Part shown: piece by piece, positions 49,975-57,772 of the stretch
Layout of the letters: the number at the start of each line of letters is the position of its first letter
Numbering within the stretch: the first letter of the stretch is position 1
From: Nocardioides marmorisolisilvae
GTDB taxonomy: Bacteria > Actinomycetota > Actinomycetes > Propionibacteriales > Nocardioidaceae
DNA length: 64,000 nt
Reading direction: 5' to 3'
Assembly: GCF_031656915.1 (NCBI RefSeq)
Contig: NZ_CP134227.1
Location: forward strand, 2,356,001 to 2,420,000
The notes under the pieces: generated by a model
Seen by the model: the letters and a program-made list of their open reading frames with translations, nothing else
What the model was told of the DNA's origin: nothing
The model's database searches: none
Position numbers and translations under genes: made by a program

Positions 49975-50754
49975 ATGGACCTCGGACTGCGTGACCGCAC
50001 GGTGCTGGTCACCGGCGCCAGTTCCGGCGTGGGCCTGGCCACCGCCCAGATGCTGCTGGCCGAGGGTGCCAACGTGGCGGCGTGCGCCCGAGACCTCGAC
50101 CGCTTGACCGCAGTGCTGACGGATGCGTCGACCGAGCGCCTTCATCTGGTCTCCTGCGACGTGACGAACCAGTCCGCGGTCGAGGCATTCGTCGAGTCCG
50201 CAGTTGACCGCTTCGGCGGCGCTGACGGGGTGGTGTGCAACGCCGGGAGGTCGCTGATGGCACCCATCGAGAGCACCACCGATGCGCAGATCCGTGAGGA
50301 GTTCGACCTGAAGATCTTCGGCGTCCTGAACCTCGTGCGGGCTGCTCAGACGCACCTCGCCACGTCGCAGGTCGGCTCCGTGGTCACGGTGAACGCGATC
50401 CTGGCCCGCCAACCGGAGCCCCGGCTGCCGGTCACGTCTGCCGCTCGTGCTGCCCTGCTGAACCTGACCAGAACCCTGGCCACCTCGCTCGGCTCCGAAG
50501 GCATCCGGATCAACTCGGTGCTCCTCGGGCTGGTCGACACCGGCCAGTGGTCCCGACGATATGCCGAGGCCGATACCTCCCTCACCTATGCCGAGTGGGC
50601 CAGCGAGCTGGCCAGCGACCGAGGTGTCGTCCTCGGCCGCCTCGGCACCGCAGCCGAGGTGGCGTTCCCCATCGTCTCGTTGCTGTCCCCCTTGTCCGGC
50701 TACACCACCGGAGCCTGCATCGACGTCGGCGGCGGCGTCGGCCGCTACGTCTGA
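49975..50754 (+). CDS. Short-chain dehydrogenase/reductase-fold protein with altered catalytic motif
   Basis: A 259-residue SDR-fold protein. The cofactor motif T-G-A-S-S-G-V-G and C-N-A-G are present. Where Y-x-x-x-K is expected the sequence reads V-T-S-A-A-R, so both the catalytic tyrosine and lysine are replaced, and the preceding serine strand reads V-N-A-I-L. It may use different chemistry or serve a binding role. GAAAGG precedes ATG 49975. Confidence 0.8.
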   Translation: MDLGLRDRTVLVTGASSGVGLATAQMLLAEGANVAACARDLDRLTAVLTDASTERLHLVSCDVTNQSAVEAFVESAVDRFGGADGVVCNAGRSLMAPIESTTDAQIREEFDLKIFGVLNLVRAAQTHLATSQVGSVVTVNAILARQPEPRLPVTSAARAALLNLTRTLATSLGSEGIRINSVLLGLVDTGQWSRRYAEADTSLTYAEWASELASDRGVVLGRLGTAAEVAFPIVSLLSPLSGYTTGACIDVGGGVGRYV

Positions 50755-50788
50755 CCTGACCACCATCCCGGAGATCCCAGGAGATCCC

Positions 50789-52471
50789 ATGACCGATCAA
50801 CCCACCCACGTCACCGGCGGCGACGTCCTCGTCGAGGTGATGCGCGCGCACGGCGTCGACACCGCGTTCGGGGTCGTCAGCATCCACAACCTCCCCCTGG
50901 TGGAGGCGATCGACCGGGAGCTGCGCTTCGTCCCGGTCCGTCACGAGGCGGCGGCGGTGAACGCAGCGGACGGTTATGCGAGAGCCACCGGGAGGTTCGG
51001 GGTGGCCATCACCAGCACCGGCACCGGAGCCGGCAACGCGGCCGGGTCGATGCTGGAGGCGCTCTCTGCTGGGAGTCGGGTGCTGCACGTCACCGGCCAG
51101 ATCGACAGCGATTTCCTCGGGTCAGGTCGAGGCGTCATCCACGAGGTCCCACGCCAGCTGCAGATGCTCCAGGCCGTGTCCAGGTTCGCCCGCACCGTCG
51201 AGCGCGCCGACCAGGCTCGTGAGGTCCTCGAGGCCGCCATTGCAGATCTGAGCACCCTGCCCACCGCTCCCGCCAGCGTGGAGTGGCCAATCGACCTGCA
51301 GTACCTCGGCGACCCCGCCGACCAGACCGTGAACGGGCCCGCCACCGTCAGCAGACCCCCGACCGTTGATGCAGCCGCTCTGGCATCCGCGATCGACGTG
51401 CTCGACAACGCCAGGCGTCCCCTGATCTGGGCCGGCGGTGGTGCCCGCGACATCGGCGCCCCTCTCCAGGAGCTCGCCGAGCTGCTCGGCGCCGGACTGC
51501 TCACCAGCAACGCCGGCCGGGGCTCCATTCCAGAGGATCACCCTCTGGTGGTCGGCAATTTCGCCTCCAACCCGGGATTGGACGCGCTGATCGCCGACGC
51601 CGATGCCCTGCTGAGCATCGGCAGCCACTTCCGTTCCAACGAGACCCGGCACTATCACCTGCCACTGCCCTCCCCTCACGTCGCCATCGACGTCGACGAG
51701 GCGGCCGTCGGGCGGGTGTACCCCGCTGAGGTCGGCCTCGTCGGTGACGCCGCTGCGATCGTGCCGGCCCTCCTCGACGCGCTCCGCTCCAGGTCCACCG
51801 GACCGGAAGCGGGCTGGACGGAGCGGGTCACCTCGGTGCGCGAAGACGTCCGGACCAAGCTGGAAGCGGACATCGGCGCCTACGGGAGCATCTGTACGGC
51901 GATCAGCGAGGTGCTGCCCCAGGGGTCCATGATCGCCCGTGACGTGACCATCCCGTCGAGCTCCTGGGGCAACCGCCTGTTGCCGATCCTCGACCCGCGC
52001 AGCAACATCTTCCCGCTCGGCGGTGGCATCGGTCAGGGCCTCGCCATGGGCATCGGTGCCGCTGTCGGTCGCACGGACGTGCCGACCCTGGTCATGGTCG
52101 GCGATGGCGGCCTCGCCGTACACCTCGGCGAGCTGTGCACGCTGGCGGGTGAGGAGCCGTCGTGCATCCTGGTGATCTTCAATGACGGCGGCTACGGCGT
52201 GCTGCGCAACCTGCAGGAGGCCAACACCGGCAGACGCGCGGGAGTTGACCTGTTCACGCCGGACTTCGGCGACCTGGCGCATTCACTCGCGCTCCCCTAT
52301 GCCCTGGCGAGGAACGGCGACGAGTTCCGCAGCGCCCTGGTCAAGGCGGTCGAACTGGGTACCCCGATGGTCATCGAGGTCGACGTCACCGCGCTGTCGC
52401 CGGCGCCGAAGCCGTTCGTTCCACCGGTGCACGTGCCCACACCCGGGGCGCGTCAGAGCAGGGAGTCCTGA
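50789..52471 (+). CDS. Thiamine diphosphate-dependent enzyme (acetolactate synthase/benzoylformate decarboxylase family)
   Basis: A 560-residue ThDP enzyme. The catalytic glutamate lies in P-V-R-H-E-A-A-A-V-N-A-A-D-G-Y-A near residue 53; the ThDP-binding motif opens G-D-G-G-L-A near 437 and ends N-D-G-G. The family decarboxylates or ligates 2-oxo acids; here it could remove CO2 from an aryl-oxo acid, with the aldehyde going to the divergent aldehyde dehydrogenase. GGAG precedes ATG 50789; its stop overlaps the next gene. Confidence 0.87.
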   Translation: MTDQPTHVTGGDVLVEVMRAHGVDTAFGVVSIHNLPLVEAIDRELRFVPVRHEAAAVNAADGYARATGRFGVAITSTGTGAGNAAGSMLEALSAGSRVLHVTGQIDSDFLGSGRGVIHEVPRQLQMLQAVSRFARTVERADQAREVLEAAIADLSTLPTAPASVEWPIDLQYLGDPADQTVNGPATVSRPPTVDAAALASAIDVLDNARRPLIWAGGGARDIGAPLQELAELLGAGLLTSNAGRGSIPEDHPLVVGNFASNPGLDALIADADALLSIGSHFRSNETRHYHLPLPSPHVAIDVDEAAVGRVYPAEVGLVGDAAAIVPALLDALRSRSTGPEAGWTERVTSVREDVRTKLEADIGAYGSICTAISEVLPQGSMIARDVTIPSSSWGNRLLPILDPRSNIFPLGGGIGQGLAMGIGAAVGRTDVPTLVMVGDGGLAVHLGELCTLAGEEPSCILVIFNDGGYGVLRNLQEANTGRRAGVDLFTPDFGDLAHSLALPYALARNGDEFRSALVKAVELGTPMVIEVDVTALSPAPKPFVPPVHVPTPGARQSRES

Positions 52472-53037
52472 TGAGCGAGGGGCCCCACAGTGCCGTCCTG
52501 GGTCTGCACAGCAGCCTGGACTGGCCCGAGCTGACGGGGTCGGATGACGGAAGCCGGTCGGTCGCGTTCACGCCCGACCAGGACCTCCCCGCCCGGGTCG
52601 CGGTCGCAGCCGAGGCAATTGAAGATTTCGGTGCACCGATGCACATCGTGGCGAGTGGACCCGAAGGTGCCGTCGCTGTCCGGTTGGCGGTCAGCCGCCC
52701 GGAGCTCGTGCGGAGCCTGGTGCTCACCGATTGTTCGCCCCGCACGGATCTGGGCGACGTCACCGACGACCTGGTGGACGTCAGGGTGCCGTCGCTGGTG
52801 GTCGCGGCGAGTCCCGACGGGGAGTCCGGTCTCGAGGACTCCCAGACCCTGGCTGGCCAGATTCCCAATGGGGTGTTCGTGGTGATGGACCACACCGAGC
52901 TGCCCGCCCATGCATCGCGGCCGGGTTCATTCCAGGAGTGGTCAGCCTCGTTCATCTCGATCGTCGAGGGTTTGCGCGCCCTGGACCCCGAAGCCCGCCA
53001 CATCATCACCCCGGCCGACACGGCCAGTACCCCTTGA
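52471..53037 (+). CDS. Alpha/beta-hydrolase-like protein lacking the nucleophile
   Basis: A 188-residue protein that follows the alpha/beta hydrolase pattern from the nucleophile elbow onward (V-A-S-G-P-E-G-A-V-A-V-R-L-A, then R-S-L-V-L-T-D, and S-L-V-V-A-A-S-P-D-G), but the elbow serine is replaced by glycine. It is short for the family. Either a non-catalytic partner of the ThDP enzyme it overlaps by one base, or a degenerate paralogue. Confidence 0.55.
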   Translation: MSEGPHSAVLGLHSSLDWPELTGSDDGSRSVAFTPDQDLPARVAVAAEAIEDFGAPMHIVASGPEGAVAVRLAVSRPELVRSLVLTDCSPRTDLGDVTDDLVDVRVPSLVVAASPDGESGLEDSQTLAGQIPNGVFVVMDHTELPAHASRPGSFQEWSASFISIVEGLRALDPEARHIITPADTASTP

Positions 53038-53054
53038 GAACCGGAGGAGAAACC

Positions 53055-53276
53055 ATGCAAGAGCCGCTGTATCTGCAGCCCGTTCAGACCCGAACCGAGC
53101 CGGCCTCGCCGTACGAGCTCAAGCTCGCCGGCCTGATCGAGCGAGTCTTCGCCGAGGGCCACACCGAGCTCCCTGAACTGGTGAAGGGGCTCAACGATCA
53201 CCGGTCGACCTCACCGACCGGCGAGCCGTGGACCGAGGAGTCCTTCTGTGCCGAGATGACGAGACTGGGAGCCTGA
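53055..53276 (+). CDS. Small protein preceding the Rieske oxygenase (recombinase-like HTH type)
   Basis: A 73-residue protein: P-Y-E-L-K-L-A-G-L-I-E-R-V-F-A-E-G, L-P-E-L-V-K-G-L-N-D-H-R, and P-W-T-E-E-S-F-C-A-E-M-T-R-L-G. This is the pattern of the small recombinase-like helix-turn-helix proteins that I recall being encoded next to Rieske oxygenases. AGGAG precedes ATG 53055, and the stop lies 2 bp before the oxygenase start. An assembly or electron-transfer accessory role is possible. Confidence 0.6.
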   Translation: MQEPLYLQPVQTRTEPASPYELKLAGLIERVFAEGHTELPELVKGLNDHRSTSPTGEPWTEESFCAEMTRLGA

Positions 53277-53278
53277 CG

Positions 53279-54346
53279 ATGACTGTGACCGAGACCCCCC
53301 GGGTGAACTCGCCGGGCCGCAACACCGGAGCCCTGGATGTCGCGGAGCTCATGGGGACCGGCCTGCGGGACCGCTGGTACCCCGTGCTGCCCTCACACCT
53401 GGTCAAGCCGGGTGCGATGAAGAAGGTCACCCGCCTCGGCAAGGACTGGCTGCTCTTCCGCAGCGCCCAGGGCAAGCTGTCAATGCTGGCCGATCGGTGC
53501 CCACACCGCAATGCGCCGCTCTCCATCGGCCAGCACCTCGGCGACCGGGTGAAGTGCCAGTACCACGGGGTAGAGGTCGACGGCACCGGCACCGTGGTGA
53601 AGGTGCCCGGCATGCCCGGGTGTGCCTTGGAGGGCAAGCAGGCAACCGTCAGCCTAGACATGGTCGAGGCTGCCGGCGTTGCGTTCGCCTGGTTCCCCGC
53701 ACTGCCTGACAACAAGGCTCCGGAGTTCACTCTGCCGGACCGGCTCGACTCCTCGGAGCACTCCTACTTCGTGAACTTCGTGGAGTGGAAGGCGCCATGG
53801 CGGTTCTACCTCGACAACGTGCTGGACCCCATGCATGGGGCCTTCCTGCACGCCGACTCTCACTCGATGTTCAGCGGTGACACCACTGCACGGTTCCGGA
53901 TCCGCGAGACCGACCGGGGCTTCTTCTTCGAGAAGACCGACCAGCGCGGGCAGAACTTCGACTGGGTCGAGTACGTCCACCACAACGGTCTGGACTACGT
54001 CGACCTGGAGATCCCCTACGGCCCGGAGGCGGGCCCCGGCGGTCCCTTCGGCATCGTCGGCATCCCCACGCCGGTCACCGACAACGTCACGGCTGTCTTC
54101 CACTGGCGGACCCGCAAGGTGCAGGGCTGGGAGCGCGACGTCTGGCGCTTCCTCTACAAGACCACCCTCGAGGCGAAGCACTGGGCCGTGCTGGAGCAGG
54201 ACCGCGGCATGCTTGAGAACTTCGCCGTCGACGCCGACCAGGGCGAGCACCTCTACCAGCACGACCTCGGGGTCGCCAGAATGCGACGGATGTACCAGGC
54301 CGCTGCCAAGGAACAGGCCGAGAAGATCTCCCAAGGCGGCAAGTGA
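53279..54346 (+). CDS. Rieske non-haem iron aromatic ring-hydroxylating oxygenase
   Basis: A 355-residue oxygenase. The Rieske cluster ligands are C74-x-H76 and C93-x2-H96 (C-P-H-R and C-Q-Y-H-G). The mononuclear iron site is N180-x2-D183-x2-H186-x4-H191 (D-N-V-L-D-P-M-H-G-A-F-L-H). No small (beta) subunit gene is present, so it belongs with single-subunit-type oxygenases such as the vanillate or phthalate types, matching the VanB/PDR-type reductase at 45533. It probably starts ring attack or demethylation. Confidence 0.9.
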   Translation: MTVTETPRVNSPGRNTGALDVAELMGTGLRDRWYPVLPSHLVKPGAMKKVTRLGKDWLLFRSAQGKLSMLADRCPHRNAPLSIGQHLGDRVKCQYHGVEVDGTGTVVKVPGMPGCALEGKQATVSLDMVEAAGVAFAWFPALPDNKAPEFTLPDRLDSSEHSYFVNFVEWKAPWRFYLDNVLDPMHGAFLHADSHSMFSGDTTARFRIRETDRGFFFEKTDQRGQNFDWVEYVHHNGLDYVDLEIPYGPEAGPGGPFGIVGIPTPVTDNVTAVFHWRTRKVQGWERDVWRFLYKTTLEAKHWAVLEQDRGMLENFAVDADQGEHLYQHDLGVARMRRMYQAAAKEQAEKISQGGK

Positions 54347-54675
54347 CCTCGCCCGACGAGGTGATGCTGACCGTCTTCCTGCGCCACGACCAGTCCCAGC
54401 ACCTCGAAAAGATCCAGGACCAGCTTGACGAGCGAGACTGGTGGACCGGCTTTCCGCCGGAGGGGGTCGAGATCGTCTCCTGGGTAGTGGCCATGGGCGT
54501 GGGGCAGATCGTCACATTGCGGTTGCCCGCCTCGCGAATCGCTGCGGTGAACGTCGAGCTGGAACGTCGTGCTTGGGGCGCCTTCCGCACCGAGTTCTAC
54601 CCAACGTACGACTTCCTGCCGGTGCGTGAGCGGCTGACAGCTGAGTCGGCCGCACGTAGAGGGAATACGCCGTGA
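54343..54675 (+). CDS. Conserved small protein of aromatic-catabolic clusters
   Basis: A 110-residue protein from GTG 54343, overlapping the oxygenase stop (GTGA). It opens V-M-L-T-V-F-L-R-H-D-Q-S and contains P-P-E-G-V-E-I-V-S-W and W-G-A-F-R-T-E-F-Y-P-T-Y-D. The alternating pattern suggests a small dimeric alpha-beta fold. I do not know a function; I have the impression of seeing similar proteins beside aromatic oxygenases, but cannot verify it here. Confidence 0.6.
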   Translation: MTSPDEVMLTVFLRHDQSQHLEKIQDQLDERDWWTGFPPEGVEIVSWVVAMGVGQIVTLRLPASRIAAVNVELERRAWGAFRTEFYPTYDFLPVRERLTAESAARRGNTP

Positions 54676-55067
54676 CGGCCGTGCACGCGCCGGGAGTCGA
54701 CGAGCCACCACGCTCCACGATGTTCAGCAACGCCCGGGTCGTGGGCGACCAGATCTTCGTCTCCGGCCTCCATGCGGGTGACGGCGCCGGCGGCATCCTG
54801 GGCGACGGATCGACCTACGACCAGGCCCGAATAGCGCTGACCAAGATCCAGCGACTCATCGAGGCTGCGGGCGGCGTGATGGACGACCTGGTCGTGTTGC
54901 GTCTCTACATGACCGACATCGACGAGAAGGCCGAGGTCGGTCGGGCGAGGGCAGAGTTCTTCACTGGCGACTTCCCTTGCTCCACCCTGGTCGAGGTGAG
55001 GGCGCTGGTGGATCCCCGCCTCACCGTCGAGATCGAGGCCCAGGGCGTCCTGGGGAGCTCCCGTTGA
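54672..55067 (+). CDS. RidA/YjgF-family protein, catalytic arginine replaced
   Basis: A 131-residue RidA-fold protein: V-V-G-D-Q-I-F-V-S-G-L-H-A-G-D, L-T-K-I-Q-R-L-I-E-A-A-G-G, V-L-R-L-Y-M-T-D, and S-T-L-V-E-V-R-A-L-V-D-P-R-L-T-V-E-I-E-A. Where RidA deaminases have P-A-R-S this one has F-P-C-S, so the carboxylate-binding arginine is missing. Some family members act in aminomuconate-type pathways; here a different imine or ring-opened product is likely. It overlaps both neighbours. Confidence 0.8.
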   Translation: MTAVHAPGVDEPPRSTMFSNARVVGDQIFVSGLHAGDGAGGILGDGSTYDQARIALTKIQRLIEAAGGVMDDLVVLRLYMTDIDEKAEVGRARAEFFTGDFPCSTLVEVRALVDPRLTVEIEAQGVLGSSR

Positions 55068-55180
55068 TCGAGCGCGCCGTGACCGTGGGAGCGGGGATCG
55101 CCGGCTGCTCGGCAGCGATCACGCTGGCCACGCGTGGTGTCGAGGTGACTCAGGTGGAGAAGCAGGCAGAGTGGCGGCCA
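55064..55180 (+). pseudogene. N-terminal stump of an FAD-dependent monooxygenase
   Basis: From TTG 55064, overlapping the RidA stop, the frame reads V-T-V-G-A-G-I-A-G-C-S-A-A-I-T-L-A-T-R-G-V-E-V and V-E-K-Q-A-E-W-R-P, the FAD-binding start of a class A monooxygenase. Family resemblance ends abruptly near 55180; the frame then runs on into the IS. Only about 39 of roughly 400 residues remain. The break marks the right edge of the catabolic cargo. Confidence 0.7.
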
Positions 55181-55369
55181 ACTTCAAGATGGTTCCCATC
55201 TCACCTTTGCCCTCTGGGGACAGACATCGTGACCGTCGACAGTGTTCACACCGCGTTCGTCGCGTCGCGTAACCCGGTCGCTGCCGCCAGGCAGTTGACT
55301 CGAAGTCGCAAGGCCGTTCGCCGCGTGCCTCCAAGTCAGCGCAGCGCTGGAACGGTCACATCCGGCCGA
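55181..55369. other. Backbone flank between the cargo edge and the ISL3 element
   Basis: 189 bp without a gene I can support, except that its right end carries the original last codons of the DUF2510-SHOCT gene on the minus strand (see 56803-57495). It therefore belongs to the element backbone, and the cargo junction lies at its left edge. Confidence 0.55.
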
Positions 55370-55377
55370 GTATTTCT
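55370..55377. repeat. Left 8-bp target duplication of the ISL3 element
   Basis: GTATTTCT, repeated exactly at 56814-56821 on the far side of the IS. An 8-bp duplication is standard for ISL3 elements. Confidence 0.9.
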
Positions 55378-56813
55378 GGCCCTCCTGACTGATCTGTGGG
55401 TTAGTTGCGGCCCGGGAGGGCGGGTCGGTGCCCGCCGAGGGTGAGCATCGCCAGCGCGATCAATGCCTCGGCGGAGTGGAACCCGAACGCCATCCTGGTC
55501 AGCAGCCGGATCTTGGTGTTGGTCGACTCGATCAGCCCGTTGGACAGGTTGTGCTCGATCGCGGCGAGGATCCGGGAACGGTGCTTGACGATGCTCTTCT
55601 GCAGTTTCACGAACGCCGGGATCCGGCAGCGTCGCGCCCAGCTGATCCACCGGTCCAGGGCCTCGGCGGCTGCCGCGTGGGGTAGTCGGAAGACCAGCCG
55701 CAGGCCTTCTTTGAGCAGATAGGCGCGATACAACCGCGGATCGGTGGCCGCGATCCAAGCCAGCTTGGTCTGCTGGTTCTCGGTGAGATCTTCGGGGTTC
55801 TTCCACAACGAGTAGCGGGCTCCCTTCAACGACTTGGCCCGTTCGCTGCCCGGTCGCGGCGGTGCGTCGGCGCGAGGACGTCCACGCGGCCGCTTGGGTT
55901 CGGTTCTGGCCTGCTTGCGGGCGTCGTTCCACGCCTCACGCCGGACCTCATCGAGCGCCTCGGTCGCCCATTTGACGATGTGGAACGGATCGGCCACCCG
56001 GACCGCGTTCGGGCACCGCCCGGCGACGATGGTGTCGATGAAGTCGGCCCCATCAGCCGAGACGTGGGTGATCAGCTTGCAGCGTTCTTCGCCGAGGAGA
56101 TCGAAGAACTCAGCGACGGTGGCGCTGTTGCGTCCCGGTGCGGCCCAGACCAGTCGCCGCTGGTCGTGGTCGACGACGACCATCAAGTACTTGTGCCCGC
56201 GCTTGTAGCTGATCTCGTCGATCCCGATGCGCCGCAGCCCGGCGAAGCGGTCGTGCTGGGTCTCGATGTCGGCCCAGACCCGGGAGATGATCGAACCCAC
56301 GGTGCGCCAGGCGATCCGCATCAGCTCGACCACGCATGACTTCGAGGCCTGGGTGGCCAGCCATGCCACCTGATCATCGAAGCTCAGCGTGTGGCCGGCG
56401 TCGTGGCGGGCCCAGGGCACGTGGGCGACCACCACGCCATGGGCCCGGCAGGTCACCCGCGGCGCGTCAGCCTCGACCATCGCGACCATCGTGCCCAGGT
56501 CCAGCGCCCGCCAACGCCTCCTGCCCGCACCGGCGTCATAACCCGGACAGCGTCGCCGACAACGCCCGCAGCGGCCACGCTGCCGCTTGGTCGGCCGCAC
56601 GTAGGCGACCAGCACCTGGTCGTCCTCGTCGAACTCGACCCGCTCGATCACCGTCTTCTCGACCCCGAACACGCCCCGCCATAGGCTGACATCACGCACG
56701 CCGCTCTCCTGTGCACCTGGTTCCTGTTCCTAGACAGCTCAGAAACCTAGACAGGAAGCGGCGTGTGGCTCGTTCAGGCGCGCTCAGGCACCCACAGGTA
56801 CGTCAGGAGAGCC
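55378..56813 (-). mobile_element. ISL3-family insertion sequence
   Basis: A 1436-bp element. The ends are 24-bp imperfect inverted repeats (left GGCCCTCCTGAC...CTGTGGGT, right the complement of GGCTCTCCTGAC...CTGTGGGT), flanked by perfect 8-bp direct repeats. It holds one ISL3 transposase gene. The last codons of the neighbouring SHOCT gene are now supplied by the IS end. Confidence 0.92.
55401..56699 (-). CDS. ISL3-family transposase
   Basis: A 432-residue transposase. The N-terminal zinc-finger-like cysteines (C-G-R-C-R-R-R-C-P-G-Y), then I-G-I-D-E-I-S-Y-K-R-G-H-K-Y, V-S-A-D-G-A-D-F, V-A-D-P-F-H-I-V-K-W, and the late S-N-G-L-I-E-S-T-N-T-K-I-R-L-L-T-R-M-A-F-G-F are characteristic of ISL3. 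Start GTG 56699 has AGGAG 7 bases upstream. The stop abuts the left inverted repeat. It looks intact and active. Confidence 0.93.
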   Translation of the reverse strand: MRDVSLWRGVFGVEKTVIERVEFDEDDQVLVAYVRPTKRQRGRCGRCRRRCPGYDAGAGRRRWRALDLGTMVAMVEADAPRVTCRAHGVVVAHVPWARHDAGHTLSFDDQVAWLATQASKSCVVELMRIAWRTVGSIISRVWADIETQHDRFAGLRRIGIDEISYKRGHKYLMVVVDHDQRRLVWAAPGRNSATVAEFFDLLGEERCKLITHVSADGADFIDTIVAGRCPNAVRVADPFHIVKWATEALDEVRREAWNDARKQARTEPKRPRGRPRADAPPRPGSERAKSLKGARYSLWKNPEDLTENQQTKLAWIAATDPRLYRAYLLKEGLRLVFRLPHAAAAEALDRWISWARRCRIPAFVKLQKSIVKHRSRILAAIEHNLSNGLIESTNTKIRLLTRMAFGFHSAEALIALAMLTLGGHRPALPGRN

Positions 56814-57495
56814 GTATTTCTGTCTTCTTCGCTGTGAACTCTTGTTCGGTGAGAATGCCCGCATCCTTGAGCGCGGCGAGCTCCTTCAGCTGAGCAACAG
56901 GGTCTGGCCCCGTCTCAGGAGCAGGAGCAGCGACGGCCCGGGCGATCGGGTTGTAGCCCTCGTACCTCATTGTGTTCTGGCGTTGCTGGATCGCGTTGCG
57001 GGCCGCGAACGTCGCATCGTTGATCTGCCGTTGAGCAGTCCGCCCATCCGGGATGTCTTCCATGAGGACGATCTCCACCCCAGCGCCACGCTGAATCTGC
57101 ACTGTCAGCGTGAATACCGAGCGAGCCTTTTGGGTCATGGTCTGCTTCACGTCGACATCGATCACCTGGGCAAGCGGAACCTGCTGTGACTCTGTGCGCA
57201 ACGTCCCCTTCTCGAAGTACAGGTAGTTGGCATCCATGCGGTAACGGCCAGCACCGATGCCGGTCACTGGCTTCCCGACCGCAGACCAGACAGTGTCTTC
57301 CGGCAGGTTCTGATCCTTGACAAGCAGGCGTCCCGCGGCCGAGACAGCGGCATTCTTGAGAGCGCCAGGCGCAGAACCAGTGTCCGCCGGCACGGGAGCG
57401 TCACGAACCTGCTCCGTCCAGGCAGCCCCGTCCCAAAAACGCTCATGCCCACCATCGACGGGATACCAACCCGCGGGTGCCTGGACTTCGCTCAT
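56803..57495 (-). CDS. DUF2510-SHOCT protein with IS-altered C-terminus
   Basis: A 230-residue protein: DUF2510 (A-G-W-Y-P-V-D-G-G-H-E-R-F-W-D-G-A-A-W-T) at the N-terminus, a PH-like middle (R-M-D-A-N-Y-L-Y-F-E-K-G-T-L-R-T), a low-complexity linker, and a SHOCT domain (Q-L-K-E-L-A-A-L-K-D-A-G-I-L-T-E-Q-E-F). The present end is K-K-T-E-I-R-L-S, encoded by the ISL3 end. Joining across the IS with one target copy gives K-K-T-E-I-L-G-R-M-stop, a normal SHOCT end. Only the last residues changed, so it is probably still functional. ATG 57495 is used; ATG 57528 is possible. Confidence 0.8.
   Translation of the reverse strand: MSEVQAPAGWYPVDGGHERFWDGAAWTEQVRDAPVPADTGSAPGALKNAAVSAAGRLLVKDQNLPEDTVWSAVGKPVTGIGAGRYRMDANYLYFEKGTLRTESQQVPLAQVIDVDVKQTMTQKARSVFTLTVQIQRGAGVEIVLMEDIPDGRTAQRQINDATFAARNAIQQRQNTMRYEGYNPIARAVAAPAPETGPDPVAQLKELAALKDAGILTEQEFTAKKTEIRLS
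56814..56821. repeat. Right 8-bp target duplication of the ISL3 element
   Basis: GTATTTCT, identical to 55370-55377. Confidence 0.9.
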
Positions 57496-57772
57496 GTTCG
57501 GAGTGTAAGCACCGCGACGGGAGTGCATCTCGATTCCCCGAGCCTCCTCATGGGCGTCCCGAAGCTAGGCGAACGCCCTACATGCGCGTCGGCTCAGGGG
57601 CCCATTCAGCGACCCAGATCGGCACGTGGACGTCAGCTCGCGTTCAGACAGCTCGCGGCCGCGTTACATGATGCTGCGATCCGTGCAGCTGACAATGGGA
57701 CTCGACCGTACGTCACACCCCCGCGAGAGAGCAGCCCCGTGTGCTACCGGGTGTCGCGCAACTTGAGACGAG

